From Lentisphaeria bacterium (GTDB taxonomy: Bacteria; Verrucomicrobiota; Lentisphaeria; Victivallales; Victivallaceae), in assembly GCA_900768505.1 (NCBI GenBank), contig CAAGED010000006.1, forward strand, positions 1 through 17,577: a DNA stretch of 17,577 bases. The letters run 5' to 3'. Under the pieces are notes generated by a model. The model saw only the letters and a list, made by a program, of their open reading frames with translations, was not told the origin of the DNA and did not search any database. Shown here one piece after another: positions 1 through 7,467 of the stretch. The stretch's first letter is position 1. Each line of letters opens with the position of its first letter. The translations under genes were made by a program, and so were the position numbers.

Positions 1-117
1 ATCATTTTGCAAGCTTTCTTTCGATTTTATACGAGTTTCTTGCAATAATATATCATGAAAAATCATGGTTTTCCATTGATATTCAATTTGTTAAATAATT
101 TTTCATAATCGACTAAA

Positions 118-185
118 TATTGCCTGCCGCATCGGCGAAAGAAGCCGTTTTCGCTAAGCGGAGGCGGGCTTGTGGCAGGTCAATA
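118..185. repeat. Palindromic REP-like element, copy 1
   Basis: An outer stem pairs TATTG-CCTGCC (118-128) with GGCAGG-T-CAATA (174-185), leaving one bulged T. The enclosed GC-rich segment can form smaller hairpins, for example CGGC with GCCG. Positions 121-167 match 17206-17252 at about 41 of 47 bases, so this is a dispersed repeat. It lies just past the 3' end of the symporter gene, where REP-like elements often sit and where it could stabilise or end that transcript. No clear U-run follows, so I do not call it an intrinsic terminator. I see no gene in 1-232. Confidence 0.6.
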
Positions 186-232
186 ACAATTGATTGATTA
201 TTTGGCACGTCAAATAAAATTATAAAACATTA

Positions 233-2020
233 TTATGCATTTTTATCATAATAATTTCTGCGTGAACGTCGTCGCGCCGGTTTATATTCATCCCGATTAT
301 TATTGGATCGGAAGTGCTGCGTCTCTGAAGCCTCGTGATGAACATAATAATTCAACAATCGTTCCCCCCAATATGTAAAAATCAGCGTTATACCGTATGC
401 GGCTGCACCGGTCAATATTGCCCAAAAAGAGAGCCGCGGCAACATTTTATCCGTTACCAGTGCGATAAATTCGAAAAATGCCCCAAACAAGACTCCGACG
501 ATCAAGGAACCAATATTACCGGTCCGGGATATTTTTTCCGACAAATGACTGGCCAGAAATGCCACAATTCCGGTCGCAAATCCATATACTGCGCCAATTG
601 TAAATGTATCTTCGTCCAAATGTCCGGCGATAATTACATACCCAATCCATACTACTGTACTGGCAGTCATGCAAATCCAACAACTGCGTTTTGTGCTTCG
701 CTTCAAATAAAGCGCCGCAACAACCGGAATGAAGACGATAACCAACTGTGAGGCCCAGCAATTCGTCATCAGCGTATAAATACTCTCTGCATACAAAGCC
801 AGCAAGGTGGAACATCCCCAAATTATACAGGTGATCCAGCGGGTTAATATCAGTTGTTTCTGCTGATTGCGCTCTTGGGAAAACGGTTTAATGATATTAT
901 TTACGATTAATGAGGAGCATGCAAGCAGCGAAGAATCGGCACTGCTCATGATGGCGGCGATCAATGCGCTTAAAAATATGGTGAAAAATACCGGACTAAG
1001 CATACTTTGCGCCACCATTGGCAGTACATATTCTGCATGTTCAATGGAGAAATTCGGAAAAATAATCCGTCCGGCAAATCCAATTGTCAGCGGCACAATC
1101 GCCAGCATCAGATAAGCAAATCCGGCAATCAATGAACTGGAAACCGCAACCTGCTCATTTTTGCTGGCCAATGAGCGCTGAATCAAATCCTGCCCCACCA
1201 TACACCCCAGCCCCATAATCATCCAGTTACCGATGTAGATTACATAATAATTGAAATCCTGCCCGCCTTCCGGCAGCAACGACAACTCTTCCGGCGAAAT
1301 ATTGGCAAACAATTCGCCGAATCCACCAACGCCGTTAACTGCGCCGGGAACAATAATCAATAATCCGACAATTATCAACGCCACTTGCACCACGTCGGTA
1401 ATTGTTACGGCCCACATGCCGCCGGCAATGGTGTAAAGCAAAACAATACCCGCACCAATCAGTGTACCGATCGGGGTTGAAACCCCCAGCACCAGCTGCA
1501 GCAATTTGCCCATTCCGAGAACCTGGGCGCTCAGCCAGCCGACGTAGACCGGGATCATCCAAATTGAAGTATAAACTCCCGCCGCTACGCCGAATTTCTT
1601 CTCCACAATTTCCGTTACCGTCAGCAGCCGGTTGCGCCGCAGAATCCCGACAATGAATATACCGGCCAAAATCAGGCTGATGGCGGCGGCGAAAGGGTCG
1701 GCGATAATATTTTTCAGCCCCCCTTTTTCAAAAACGGCCCCGGTGGCAGCCATACTGGGACCGGCTCCGAACCAGGTGGCCAACAAGGTGGCGCTGGCCA
1801 TCCATAATGGCAGACGGCGTCCGGCCACTAGGAAATCACTCATATTATTGACTCGTCTTGATGCCCACCAGCCGATTAATACCACGATGGCGGCGTAAAT
1901 CAAAATTCCGCCGTAAAGCATGAATCGGCCCTGAGTATCCAGCTTAAAAACCGGTTCGGTTATCTCCGGAAAACTTATCACCGTTGCAATAATTGAATTA
2001 CTGAATACACCACAAGTCAT
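233..2020 (-). CDS. Sodium:solute symporter family (SSS) transporter
   Basis: A 595-residue inner-membrane protein that should couple Na+ entry to uptake of a small solute. About 13-15 hydrophobic segments run from residue 35 to 555. The family signature YTIAGGMWAVTITDVVQ is at 196-212, and the conserved segment SALIAAIMSSADSSLL, expected to contribute Na+-site Ser residues, is at 351-366. The N-terminal stretch ATWFGAGPSMAATGAVF resembles the choline/SLC5A7-like side of the family more than PutP or PanF, but the substrate cannot be read from sequence. The C-terminus ends in a charged Arg-rich tail (PARRRSRR), probably cytoplasmic. AAGGA lies 10 bases before the ATG. The gene starts 25 bp after coaD ends on the same strand, so the two are probably co-transcribed. 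Confidence 0.9.
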   Translation of the reverse strand: MTCGVFSNSIIATVISFPEITEPVFKLDTQGRFMLYGGILIYAAIVVLIGWWASRRVNNMSDFLVAGRRLPLWMASATLLATWFGAGPSMAATGAVFEKGGLKNIIADPFAAAISLILAGIFIVGILRRNRLLTVTEIVEKKFGVAAGVYTSIWMIPVYVGWLSAQVLGMGKLLQLVLGVSTPIGTLIGAGIVLLYTIAGGMWAVTITDVVQVALIIVGLLIIVPGAVNGVGGFGELFANISPEELSLLPEGGQDFNYYVIYIGNWMIMGLGCMVGQDLIQRSLASKNEQVAVSSSLIAGFAYLMLAIVPLTIGFAGRIIFPNFSIEHAEYVLPMVAQSMLSPVFFTIFLSALIAAIMSSADSSLLACSSLIVNNIIKPFSQERNQQKQLILTRWITCIIWGCSTLLALYAESIYTLMTNCWASQLVIVFIPVVAALYLKRSTKRSCWICMTASTVVWIGYVIIAGHLDEDTFTIGAVYGFATGIVAFLASHLSEKISRTGNIGSLIVGVLFGAFFEFIALVTDKMLPRLSFWAILTGAAAYGITLIFTYWGERLLNYYVHHEASETQHFRSNNNRDEYKPARRRSRRNYYDKNA

Positions 2021-2045
2021 TCGCGGTTCTTCCTTATTATTTTGC

Positions 2046-2528
2046 TTATTTTAAATTGAGTTTTTTTACAATTGCCGCATGCACCGGTTCGGGAACGTAG
2101 GAGGAGAAATCGCCGCCGAGTTTGGCCACCTCTTTTACCAGTCTTGAACTGACAAATGAATTTTTTTCATTCGGCATCATGAAGAGGGTTTCGCATTCCG
2201 GGTCAAGACTTCGGTTCATCAGCGCCATCTGCAATTCATATTCGAAGTCGGAAAAGGCGCGTAATCCACGCAAAATGGCGTCGGCGTGGTAATTTTTTCT
2301 GGCCTCCACCAGCAATCCGTTAAAATGAAGCACTTCCACGTTAGGCCATTGGCGGCAGGATTGATGAATCAATTCCATACGTTCTTCCATGGAGAAGAGG
2401 GGATTTTTTTCGGAATTGATAGCCACGGCGACAATCACCCGGTCGAAAATTTTCACGGCACGTTCAATTAAATCATAATGGCCGTTAGTCAGCGGGTCGA
2501 AACTGCCCGGATACAAAACTGTTCGCAT
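2046..2528 (-). CDS. coaD: Phosphopantetheine adenylyltransferase
   Basis: A 160-residue cytoplasmic enzyme that makes dephospho-CoA from 4'-phosphopantetheine and ATP, the fourth step of coenzyme A synthesis. The length is normal for the family. The nucleotidyltransferase motif is GSFDPLTNGHYDL near the N-terminus (T-x-G-H, with His17), followed by the typical AILRGLRAFSDFEYE and the C-terminal SSRLVKEVAKLGG loop. The reading frame is open further upstream, but the start is placed at MRTVLYPGSF because homologues begin there and AAAGGT lies about 8 bases before it. The added upstream residues are AT-rich and unlike the family. It is the first gene of the minus-strand pair with the symporter and is divergent from ribF. 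Confidence 0.96.
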   Translation of the reverse strand: MRTVLYPGSFDPLTNGHYDLIERAVKIFDRVIVAVAINSEKNPLFSMEERMELIHQSCRQWPNVEVLHFNGLLVEARKNYHADAILRGLRAFSDFEYELQMALMNRSLDPECETLFMMPNEKNSFVSSRLVKEVAKLGGDFSSYVPEPVHAAIVKKLNLK

Positions 2529-2603
2529 AAAAAGATACCTTTTAATATATATTTTTAATTTGTTGCAAGTTAATGTTAAAATTTTATGAAAATCAAGGCC
2601 AAT

Positions 2604-2632
2604 AAAATATTGCCTTTCAAATGAAAAATCAA
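2604..2632 (-). promoter_or_regulatory. Possible coaD promoter
   Basis: On the minus strand TTGATT (-35, 2627-2632) and TATTTT (-10, 2604-2609) are separated by 17 bp. Each hexamer matches the sigma70 consensus at 4 of 6 positions. The site is about 75 bp before the coaD ATG. In DNA this AT-rich, a match of this quality may be chance. Confidence 0.3.
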
Positions 2633-2656
2633 CACTAAAAAAAATTAATCCTGAAA

Positions 2657-2691
2657 AAATATCCGTCAAATATCCGTCATTTGCACGGATA
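2657..2691. promoter_or_regulatory. Operator-like repeat cluster between coaD and ribF
   Basis: The 11-mer AAATATCCGTC occurs twice in tandem (2657-2667 and 2668-2678). The second copy also forms the left arm of a 7-bp inverted repeat, TATCCGT (2671-2677) with ACGGATA (2685-2691), around a 7-base spacer. Three half-sites in 35 bp, upstream of both divergent genes, look like a protein-binding operator. The centre is about 40 bp upstream of the ribF -35 box. The regulator is unknown. Confidence 0.4.
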
Positions 2692-2716
2692 AATGAGTTT
2701 TTTTTCTAAGTTGAAC

Positions 2717-2744
2717 TTGAATTATGACGATGTTGTAATATAAT
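2717..2744 (+). promoter_or_regulatory. Sigma70-type promoter for ribF
   Basis: TTGAAT (-35, 2717-2722), a 16-bp spacer, and a perfect TATAAT (-10, 2739-2744). A transcript from here would have a leader of roughly 120 bases before the ribF ATG. I do not recognise an FMN riboswitch in that leader. This is the best promoter match in the window. Confidence 0.65.
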
Positions 2745-2871
2745 TTTATACGTTCTTCGGGTGGAATAAGGTCTGAAATAAATATTATTCGACAAATACC
2801 TGACCAATAAGAGCTTTTATTTTTGACGGAAAAAATACAACGATATTTTACTTTGACGGAGTAATATACTT

Positions 2872-3828
2872 ATGGACGAAAACATTGAAGTGATCTCTTG
2901 CACCGCGTTAGGCGCATTCGGGGTTAAACGCGCCGCATATGCCGTTGGAGTATTTGACGGAGTGCATCTGGGACATCAGATGATTCTGAGCAATCTAATC
3001 CGCCTGGCCGGGCAATGCGGCGCCGAGCCGGTGGCGGTAACTTTTGCGCCGCACCCGCGGGCGTTGTTAACACCTCAGAATCCACCAAAATTATTGATGC
3101 CGCTATCGGAACGCATTCGAAAAATTCATCGCTGCGGTATTCGTTTCGTGGTGGTGATGCCATTTACCCGTCAACTTGCCGTCAAATCTCCGGAAGAGTT
3201 TATTCAGCAGTCATTTATGATTGAAAACATTCAGACTGCGGCAATTACCGTTGGCGAAAATTGGCGTTTCGGCGCCCAAGGACGTGGCGATGGAGTTTTT
3301 TTACGGGATTTTGCACAAAAACATGATTTTATTTTTGAAGCCGTTCCCATGGTGGCGTTAGACGGCAAAATTATTTGCAGCAGTCTGATCCGCAATCTGA
3401 TTGCCGGAGGGGATTTGGACGAAGCGGCTAAAATGCTGGGACGGCGTTACTCAATTTTTGGTGCGGTGGAGCACGGATACGGACAAGCTGGCGGCGAATT
3501 GGCCTGTCCGACGGCTAATTTGACCGTGGAATGCGGGATTTTGCCGCCCTGCGGAGTTTATGCCGCAGTGGCGGAGGTGGAAAAACGGCGTTACCGCTGC
3601 GCCGTGAATATTGGCAAATCACCCACGTTTAAACGTCATGACGGCACGCCGGTTCGAGTTGAGGCGCATTTGCTGGATTTTTCCGGAAGTTTGTATGGCG
3701 AAAGTCTGGAGTTGACGCTGTTGAAATATTTGCGGGAGGAGCGCACCTTCGGCAGCGTGGAGGAGCTGAAGCGGCAAATCGGTTCTGATATAACGGCAAT
3801 CCGCAATATTTGCTGCGAAATCGAATAA
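2872..3828 (+). CDS. ribF: Bifunctional riboflavin kinase / FAD synthetase
   Basis: A 318-residue cytoplasmic enzyme that phosphorylates riboflavin to FMN and adenylates FMN to FAD. The N-terminal adenylyltransferase half has GVFDGVHLGH (residues 26-35), TFAPHPR (57-63) and VGENWRFG (127-134). The C-terminal kinase half has PTAN (213-216), the VNIGKSPTF block (245-253) and the family-typical ending LLKYLREERTFGSVEEL. The nucleotide loop before PTAN reads HGYGQAGGELAC instead of the usual G-R-x-x-G-F pattern, lacks the common Arg and seems one residue longer. GGAG lies 10 bases before the ATG. A MerR-like gene follows 55 bp downstream and may share the transcript. Confidence 0.95.
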   Translation: MDENIEVISCTALGAFGVKRAAYAVGVFDGVHLGHQMILSNLIRLAGQCGAEPVAVTFAPHPRALLTPQNPPKLLMPLSERIRKIHRCGIRFVVVMPFTRQLAVKSPEEFIQQSFMIENIQTAAITVGENWRFGAQGRGDGVFLRDFAQKHDFIFEAVPMVALDGKIICSSLIRNLIAGGDLDEAAKMLGRRYSIFGAVEHGYGQAGGELACPTANLTVECGILPPCGVYAAVAEVEKRRYRCAVNIGKSPTFKRHDGTPVRVEAHLLDFSGSLYGESLELTLLKYLREERTFGSVEELKRQIGSDITAIRNICCEIE

Positions 3829-3883
3829 AAATGTTTTTGATTAGAAATTAATACCACTAATTCCAAGGATATAATTTACAATT

Positions 3884-4993
3884 ATGGAAAGCGAAAAATT
3901 CTACATTGTCTCCGAGTTGGCGACGGAATTGGATGTACCGCGCACTACCGTCAATGACTGGCTTAGTCGTTATGAAGATTATATTGAATTTACCATGCGT
4001 GGCCGACGCAAGGTTTATTCCGCCAATGCGCTGGAGTTGCTGCGTTCTATCAAAAAATTGCGGGATGACGGCATGAACGGCTTTGATATTGGCGAATATC
4101 TGGCCAAACAATATCCGGTAAAACCGCAATTGGCAGAATTGCCGTTTACCAAAAGTGCCGGGGCAGATGCTAAAAATGACGAACAAGTGACGGATAATTC
4201 AACTAATTCATCATTAAATAATAATAACAATTCATCTGCCGTGGATAATAAGAATGACGGCGCATCTGCTACGGCAAATCTGCCTGCGGCGCAACTCAAT
4301 TACGAGGCGATAAATTCGGAATTTCTCAAGATAAACGATTTTTTAAAAACGGCCGAACTTAAGCAGCAGCGCAGTTCCCGGCTGAACCGTATTTTTTTCA
4401 CTTCACTGATTGCGCTGGTGATTATCTTAGGGGTATGCAGTGTTGTTTTCGGGTATAAATTGTATGGAAAAATGAATTCCAGTTTTAATGAAGTGCGTAC
4501 TCAGATTGGCAGCAACAACCTGACTTTTGTCGAGCAGTTGGATAAACACAATCAGGATGCGGTTGCGTTGCGCACCGTCGGTGAAAAAGTTTTGGCGGAT
4601 GCCCGGAAGGAATTAAAAGCGGTCACATTGCTTCTGGAAAACAATCGCAAGGATTACCAGAGGAATGTGGAGTTACTTCAGAACGAATTAAAACAACAAC
4701 AGCTTGAGTTTGACAAGAAACTTCAAATTCTAAGCCAGAGCAGCGAAAACGCCGCCACCGCGGCCATGTTGAAGGCAAAAAATGAATTTGCCGCCGAACG
4801 ACTGGAATTTTTGAAGAAGCTGGAAAGTATGGAGAAAAACCTTAACACAAAAAATGGTGAATTGGTCAAAATGCAGCAGGATTTGCTGAAAAAAATTAGC
4901 GCTCCGGTTCCCTCCTCCGCTCAGAATCCGGCAGCGGCAACTCCGCCGCCTCAGAGTGGTGGTGCTGCTGGTGCAACTCCGGTGGCCAAGTAG
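3884..4993 (+). CDS. Membrane-tethered MerR-like HTH protein with coiled coil
   Basis: A 369-residue protein of unknown role. Residues 7-75 resemble a MerR-type winged HTH (VSELATELDVPRTTVNDWL, then RRKVYSANALELLRSIKKL). Residues 95-130 are a low-complexity Asn/Ser linker. One strongly hydrophobic segment at 169-191 (FFTSLIALVIILGVCSVVFG) is a likely transmembrane helix. Residues 200-340 are rich in Glu, Lys, Gln and Leu and look like a long coiled coil, probably outside the cytoplasmic membrane. The end (341-369) is Pro/Ala/Gly-rich. This order (DNA-binding head, membrane helix, extracytoplasmic rod) recalls the topology of RodZ, but I see no sequence homology. AAGGA lies 12 bases before the ATG. 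Possible roles are chromosome or envelope positioning or signalling; none is shown by the sequence. Confidence 0.75.
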   Translation: MESEKFYIVSELATELDVPRTTVNDWLSRYEDYIEFTMRGRRKVYSANALELLRSIKKLRDDGMNGFDIGEYLAKQYPVKPQLAELPFTKSAGADAKNDEQVTDNSTNSSLNNNNNSSAVDNKNDGASATANLPAAQLNYEAINSEFLKINDFLKTAELKQQRSSRLNRIFFTSLIALVIILGVCSVVFGYKLYGKMNSSFNEVRTQIGSNNLTFVEQLDKHNQDAVALRTVGEKVLADARKELKAVTLLLENNRKDYQRNVELLQNELKQQQLEFDKKLQILSQSSENAATAAMLKAKNEFAAERLEFLKKLESMEKNLNTKNGELVKMQQDLLKKISAPVPSSAQNPAAATPPPQSGGAAGATPVAK

Positions 4994-5078
4994 CGCATTG
5001 TGCGTCCGGAATTAATTGGCTGGTAATGAGTCGGAGCAGAGATTGGCAAAACGGCAGTAATATTTATTGTGGAGCGAG

Positions 5079-5107
5079 TTGAACAATGTTTAATGACGTG
5101 ATATATT
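5079..5107 (+). promoter_or_regulatory. Probable folE promoter
   Basis: TTGAAC (-35, 5079-5084), a 17-bp spacer, and TATATT (-10, 5102-5107, 5 of 6 matches). The start of transcription would fall about 30 bp before the folE ATG. It suggests that folE and the genes after it can be expressed independently of ribF. Confidence 0.5.
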
Positions 5108-5144
5108 TAGCAGTTATAAAAAAACATAAGAGGTTATTTTTATT

Positions 5145-5693
5145 ATGATGGAAGATTTGTATCGGCAATTAATTGAAAATATTGGTGAGGATCCGGAGCG
5201 GGAGGGGTTGCAGAAGACTCCACACCGGGCGGCCAAGGCAATGCAATATCTTACGAGAGGCTACACTCAAAATTTGGAATCAGTAATCAACGGCGCCATT
5301 TTCGAGTCGGAATCCAACGACATGATTATTGTGCGGGATATTGAGTTTTACAGCTTATGCGAACATCATTTGCTGCCGTTTTTCGGCAAATGCCATATTG
5401 GCTACATTCCCCAGGGTAAGATTTTAGGGGTCAGCAAACTGGCGCGTGTTGTGGACATGTTTGCCCGCCGGCTTCAGATTCAGGAGAGGCTCTGCATGAA
5501 TATCTCCCAAACCATTATGGAAGTTACCGATGCCGAGGGGGTGGGGGTGGTGATCGAGGCTCAACACCTCTGCATGTTGATGCGGGGAGTTCAGAAGCAG
5601 AATTCAGTGATGACCACCAGTTCAATGCTGGGGTCGTTCCGGGACGAAGCGGAGACGCGGCAGGAATTTCTGCAGCTTATCCGTGGAAGATGA
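5145..5693 (+). CDS. folE: GTP cyclohydrolase I
   Basis: A 182-residue cytoplasmic enzyme that converts GTP to 7,8-dihydroneopterin triphosphate, the entry to folate synthesis and also used for queuosine precursors. The family signature FYSLCEHHLLPFFGKCHIGY is at residues 68-87. The zinc ligands are visible as Cys72, His75 and Cys143, with the same 3 and 68 residue spacing as the E. coli enzyme (Cys110, His113, Cys181). The block GVSKLARVVDMFARRLQIQE and the ending GSFRDEAETRQEFLQLI are typical. The first of two adjacent ATGs is used because AAGAGG lies 11 bases before it. No other folate gene is in the window, and dtd follows 89 bp later. Confidence 0.97.
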   Translation: MMEDLYRQLIENIGEDPEREGLQKTPHRAAKAMQYLTRGYTQNLESVINGAIFESESNDMIIVRDIEFYSLCEHHLLPFFGKCHIGYIPQGKILGVSKLARVVDMFARRLQIQERLCMNISQTIMEVTDAEGVGVVIEAQHLCMLMRGVQKQNSVMTTSSMLGSFRDEAETRQEFLQLIRGR

Positions 5694-5782
5694 TTTTTGA
5701 AAATAATTTGATTTGGCCGGCCGACGCAAGGCAAATTCGGAAAAATGTTTAATTGTGATGACTAAAGTTAGAGAGTGTGGGA

Positions 5783-6226
5783 ATGCGCGCATTAATTCAA
5801 CGGGTAAAATCCGCCAACGTCACCATCGACGGCAGAATGCATGGCGAAATTACGTCGCCCGGGTTGTTGATTTTTTTGGGAATTACTCATTCCGACGGTG
5901 ATAAAGAGCTGGAATATGTGGCTGATAAATGTGTTAATTTGCGCATTTTTGAGGACGAAAAAGGCAAGATGAACCGTTCGCTGATTGATATCGGCGGAGG
6001 AGTATTAATCATTTCGCAATTTACTTTGTACGGGGATTGTTCCCAGGGACGTCGACCCAGCTTCACTGCCGCCGGAGCGCCGGAGATGGCCAGGGAGTTA
6101 TATTTGAAATTCATTGAAAATATTCGCAATCGCGGCATTTTCGCCGCCGAGGGCGTTTTTGGTGCCGACATGCAAGTTTCGCTGCTGAATGACGGCCCGG
6201 TGACATTGCTTGTGGAGTCAAAATAA
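5783..6226 (+). CDS. dtd: D-aminoacyl-tRNA deacylase
   Basis: A 147-residue cytoplasmic proofreading enzyme that frees tRNA from wrongly attached D-amino acids (and glycine from tRNA-Ala). It starts MRALIQRVKSANV, as homologues do. It carries the active-site motif SQFTLYGD (residues 78-85) and the Gly-cisPro motif NDGPVT (136-141) that gives chiral selectivity. The length is normal. The frame is open two codons further to a GTG at 5777, but the ATG at 5783 fits the family and has GAGAG 7 bases upstream. The dtd stop is 1 bp from the dxr ATG, so translation is probably coupled. Confidence 0.95.
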   Translation: MRALIQRVKSANVTIDGRMHGEITSPGLLIFLGITHSDGDKELEYVADKCVNLRIFEDEKGKMNRSLIDIGGGVLIISQFTLYGDCSQGRRPSFTAAGAPEMARELYLKFIENIRNRGIFAAEGVFGADMQVSLLNDGPVTLLVESK

Positions 6227-6227
6227 A

Positions 6228-7391
6228 ATGGATTCAAGACGAAAAGTTGTGATTTTGGGTTCGACCGGATCCATCGGCAGCAGCAGTTACAAGGTGTTGA
6301 ATGAATTAAAATCCAAATTTCAGGTGGTTGGATTGGCGGCGGCCGGCGGCAATGTGGAGAAGTTGGCGGAGATGGCCAATGATTTGGCCTGTCCCAACGT
6401 GGTGGTGGCAAATCCTGCGTCACTGGAAAAATTGCGGAGTCTTCTGCCGGATTGTCACTGCCGCGCCGGCGAAGCAGCCATTGCGGACCTGGCGGTGGAG
6501 AGCGGGGCGGATATAATGCTTTGCGCTATTGTTGGTACCGCCGGAGTATTGCCGGTAATGCGGGCGCTGGAAAATCATATTCCGGTGGCATTGGCCAGCA
6601 AGGAGGTGCTGGTCATGGCGGGGGAAATGGTGATGGCGGCATGCAGAAAATACCGGACGCCGATTATACCGGTGGACAGTGAGCATTCGGCGATTTTTCA
6701 GTGTCTGCAAAATTGCCGTCAGGCGGATGAAGTGAAGAATTTAATTCTCACGGCATCGGGCGGAGCATTTATAAATTTAAGCGCGGAGCAACTGCGACGG
6801 GTGGATTTCAAGGCGGCGCTGCAGCACCCGGTGTGGAAGATGGGCCCCAAGGTGACCATTGATTCGGCGTCGCTGATGAACAAGGCGCTGGAAATGATTG
6901 AGGCGCACCATTTGTTTAATGTTCCGGAAAATAAGATAAAAGTGGTGATTCACCGGCAGTCGGTTATTCATTCCATGGTTGAATTAGTGGACGGGGCGTT
7001 GTTGGCGCAGATGTCGGTGCCGGATATGCGTTTTGCCATTCAGTATGCACTCTCCTACCCGCAGCGGCTTGACGGAGGGCTGCCGAAGTTTGATTTTGCC
7101 AAATTGGGGCAAATAAGTTTTGAACTTCCGGATGAAGTGAAATACCCGGCGTTGAATTTAAGCCGGCAGGCCATGCGCATCGGCGGCACCATGCCCACGG
7201 TGCTCAATGCGGCCAATGAGGTGGCAGTGGAACGTTTCAAGCAGGGGGCGGTCAGGTTCCCGGATATTTGGAAAATTGTGGATGAAACCATGGAAAAACA
7301 TCACGCAGTGACGCTGGATACTCTGGAGTGCGCCCTGGAAGCGGATCGCTGGGCCAGAAAAATTGCTTATGGAATTGAATTCAGAGCTTGA
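6228..7391 (+). CDS. dxr: 1-deoxy-D-xylulose 5-phosphate reductoisomerase
   Basis: A 387-residue cytoplasmic NADPH-dependent enzyme for the second, committing step of the MEP isoprenoid pathway (DXP to MEP), the target of fosmidomycin. Seen are the NADPH-binding ILGSTGSIGSSS (9-20), ALASKEVLVMAGE (121-133), the metal-binding PVDSEHSAIFQ (Asp150, Glu152), TASGGAF (175-181), and MNKALEMIEAHHLF (217-230), which holds the third metal ligand Glu222. The frame is open to a TTG at 6210 inside dtd, but the ATG at 6228 has GGAG 10 bases upstream and gives the usual N-terminus. It begins 1 bp after dtd; rseP follows after 76 bp. Confidence 0.97.
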   Translation: MDSRRKVVILGSTGSIGSSSYKVLNELKSKFQVVGLAAAGGNVEKLAEMANDLACPNVVVANPASLEKLRSLLPDCHCRAGEAAIADLAVESGADIMLCAIVGTAGVLPVMRALENHIPVALASKEVLVMAGEMVMAACRKYRTPIIPVDSEHSAIFQCLQNCRQADEVKNLILTASGGAFINLSAEQLRRVDFKAALQHPVWKMGPKVTIDSASLMNKALEMIEAHHLFNVPENKIKVVIHRQSVIHSMVELVDGALLAQMSVPDMRFAIQYALSYPQRLDGGLPKFDFAKLGQISFELPDEVKYPALNLSRQAMRIGGTMPTVLNAANEVAVERFKQGAVRFPDIWKIVDETMEKHHAVTLDTLECALEADRWARKIAYGIEFRA

Positions 7392-7467
7392 AAAAAAAAC
7401 AATGGCATAATATCTTTTACAATGAGTGATATTGCAGCATTAAAAAACGTTTGTTTGGAGGAAAATA

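Noticed and set aside
335..1898. Several plus-strand frames opposite the symporter gene
   Set aside because: Antisense shadows of a clear membrane-protein gene with low-complexity translations and no domain.
7388..7413. Promoter TTGAAA/TAATAT before rseP
   Set aside because: The spacer is only 14 bp, inside a poly-A run, so the match is poor.
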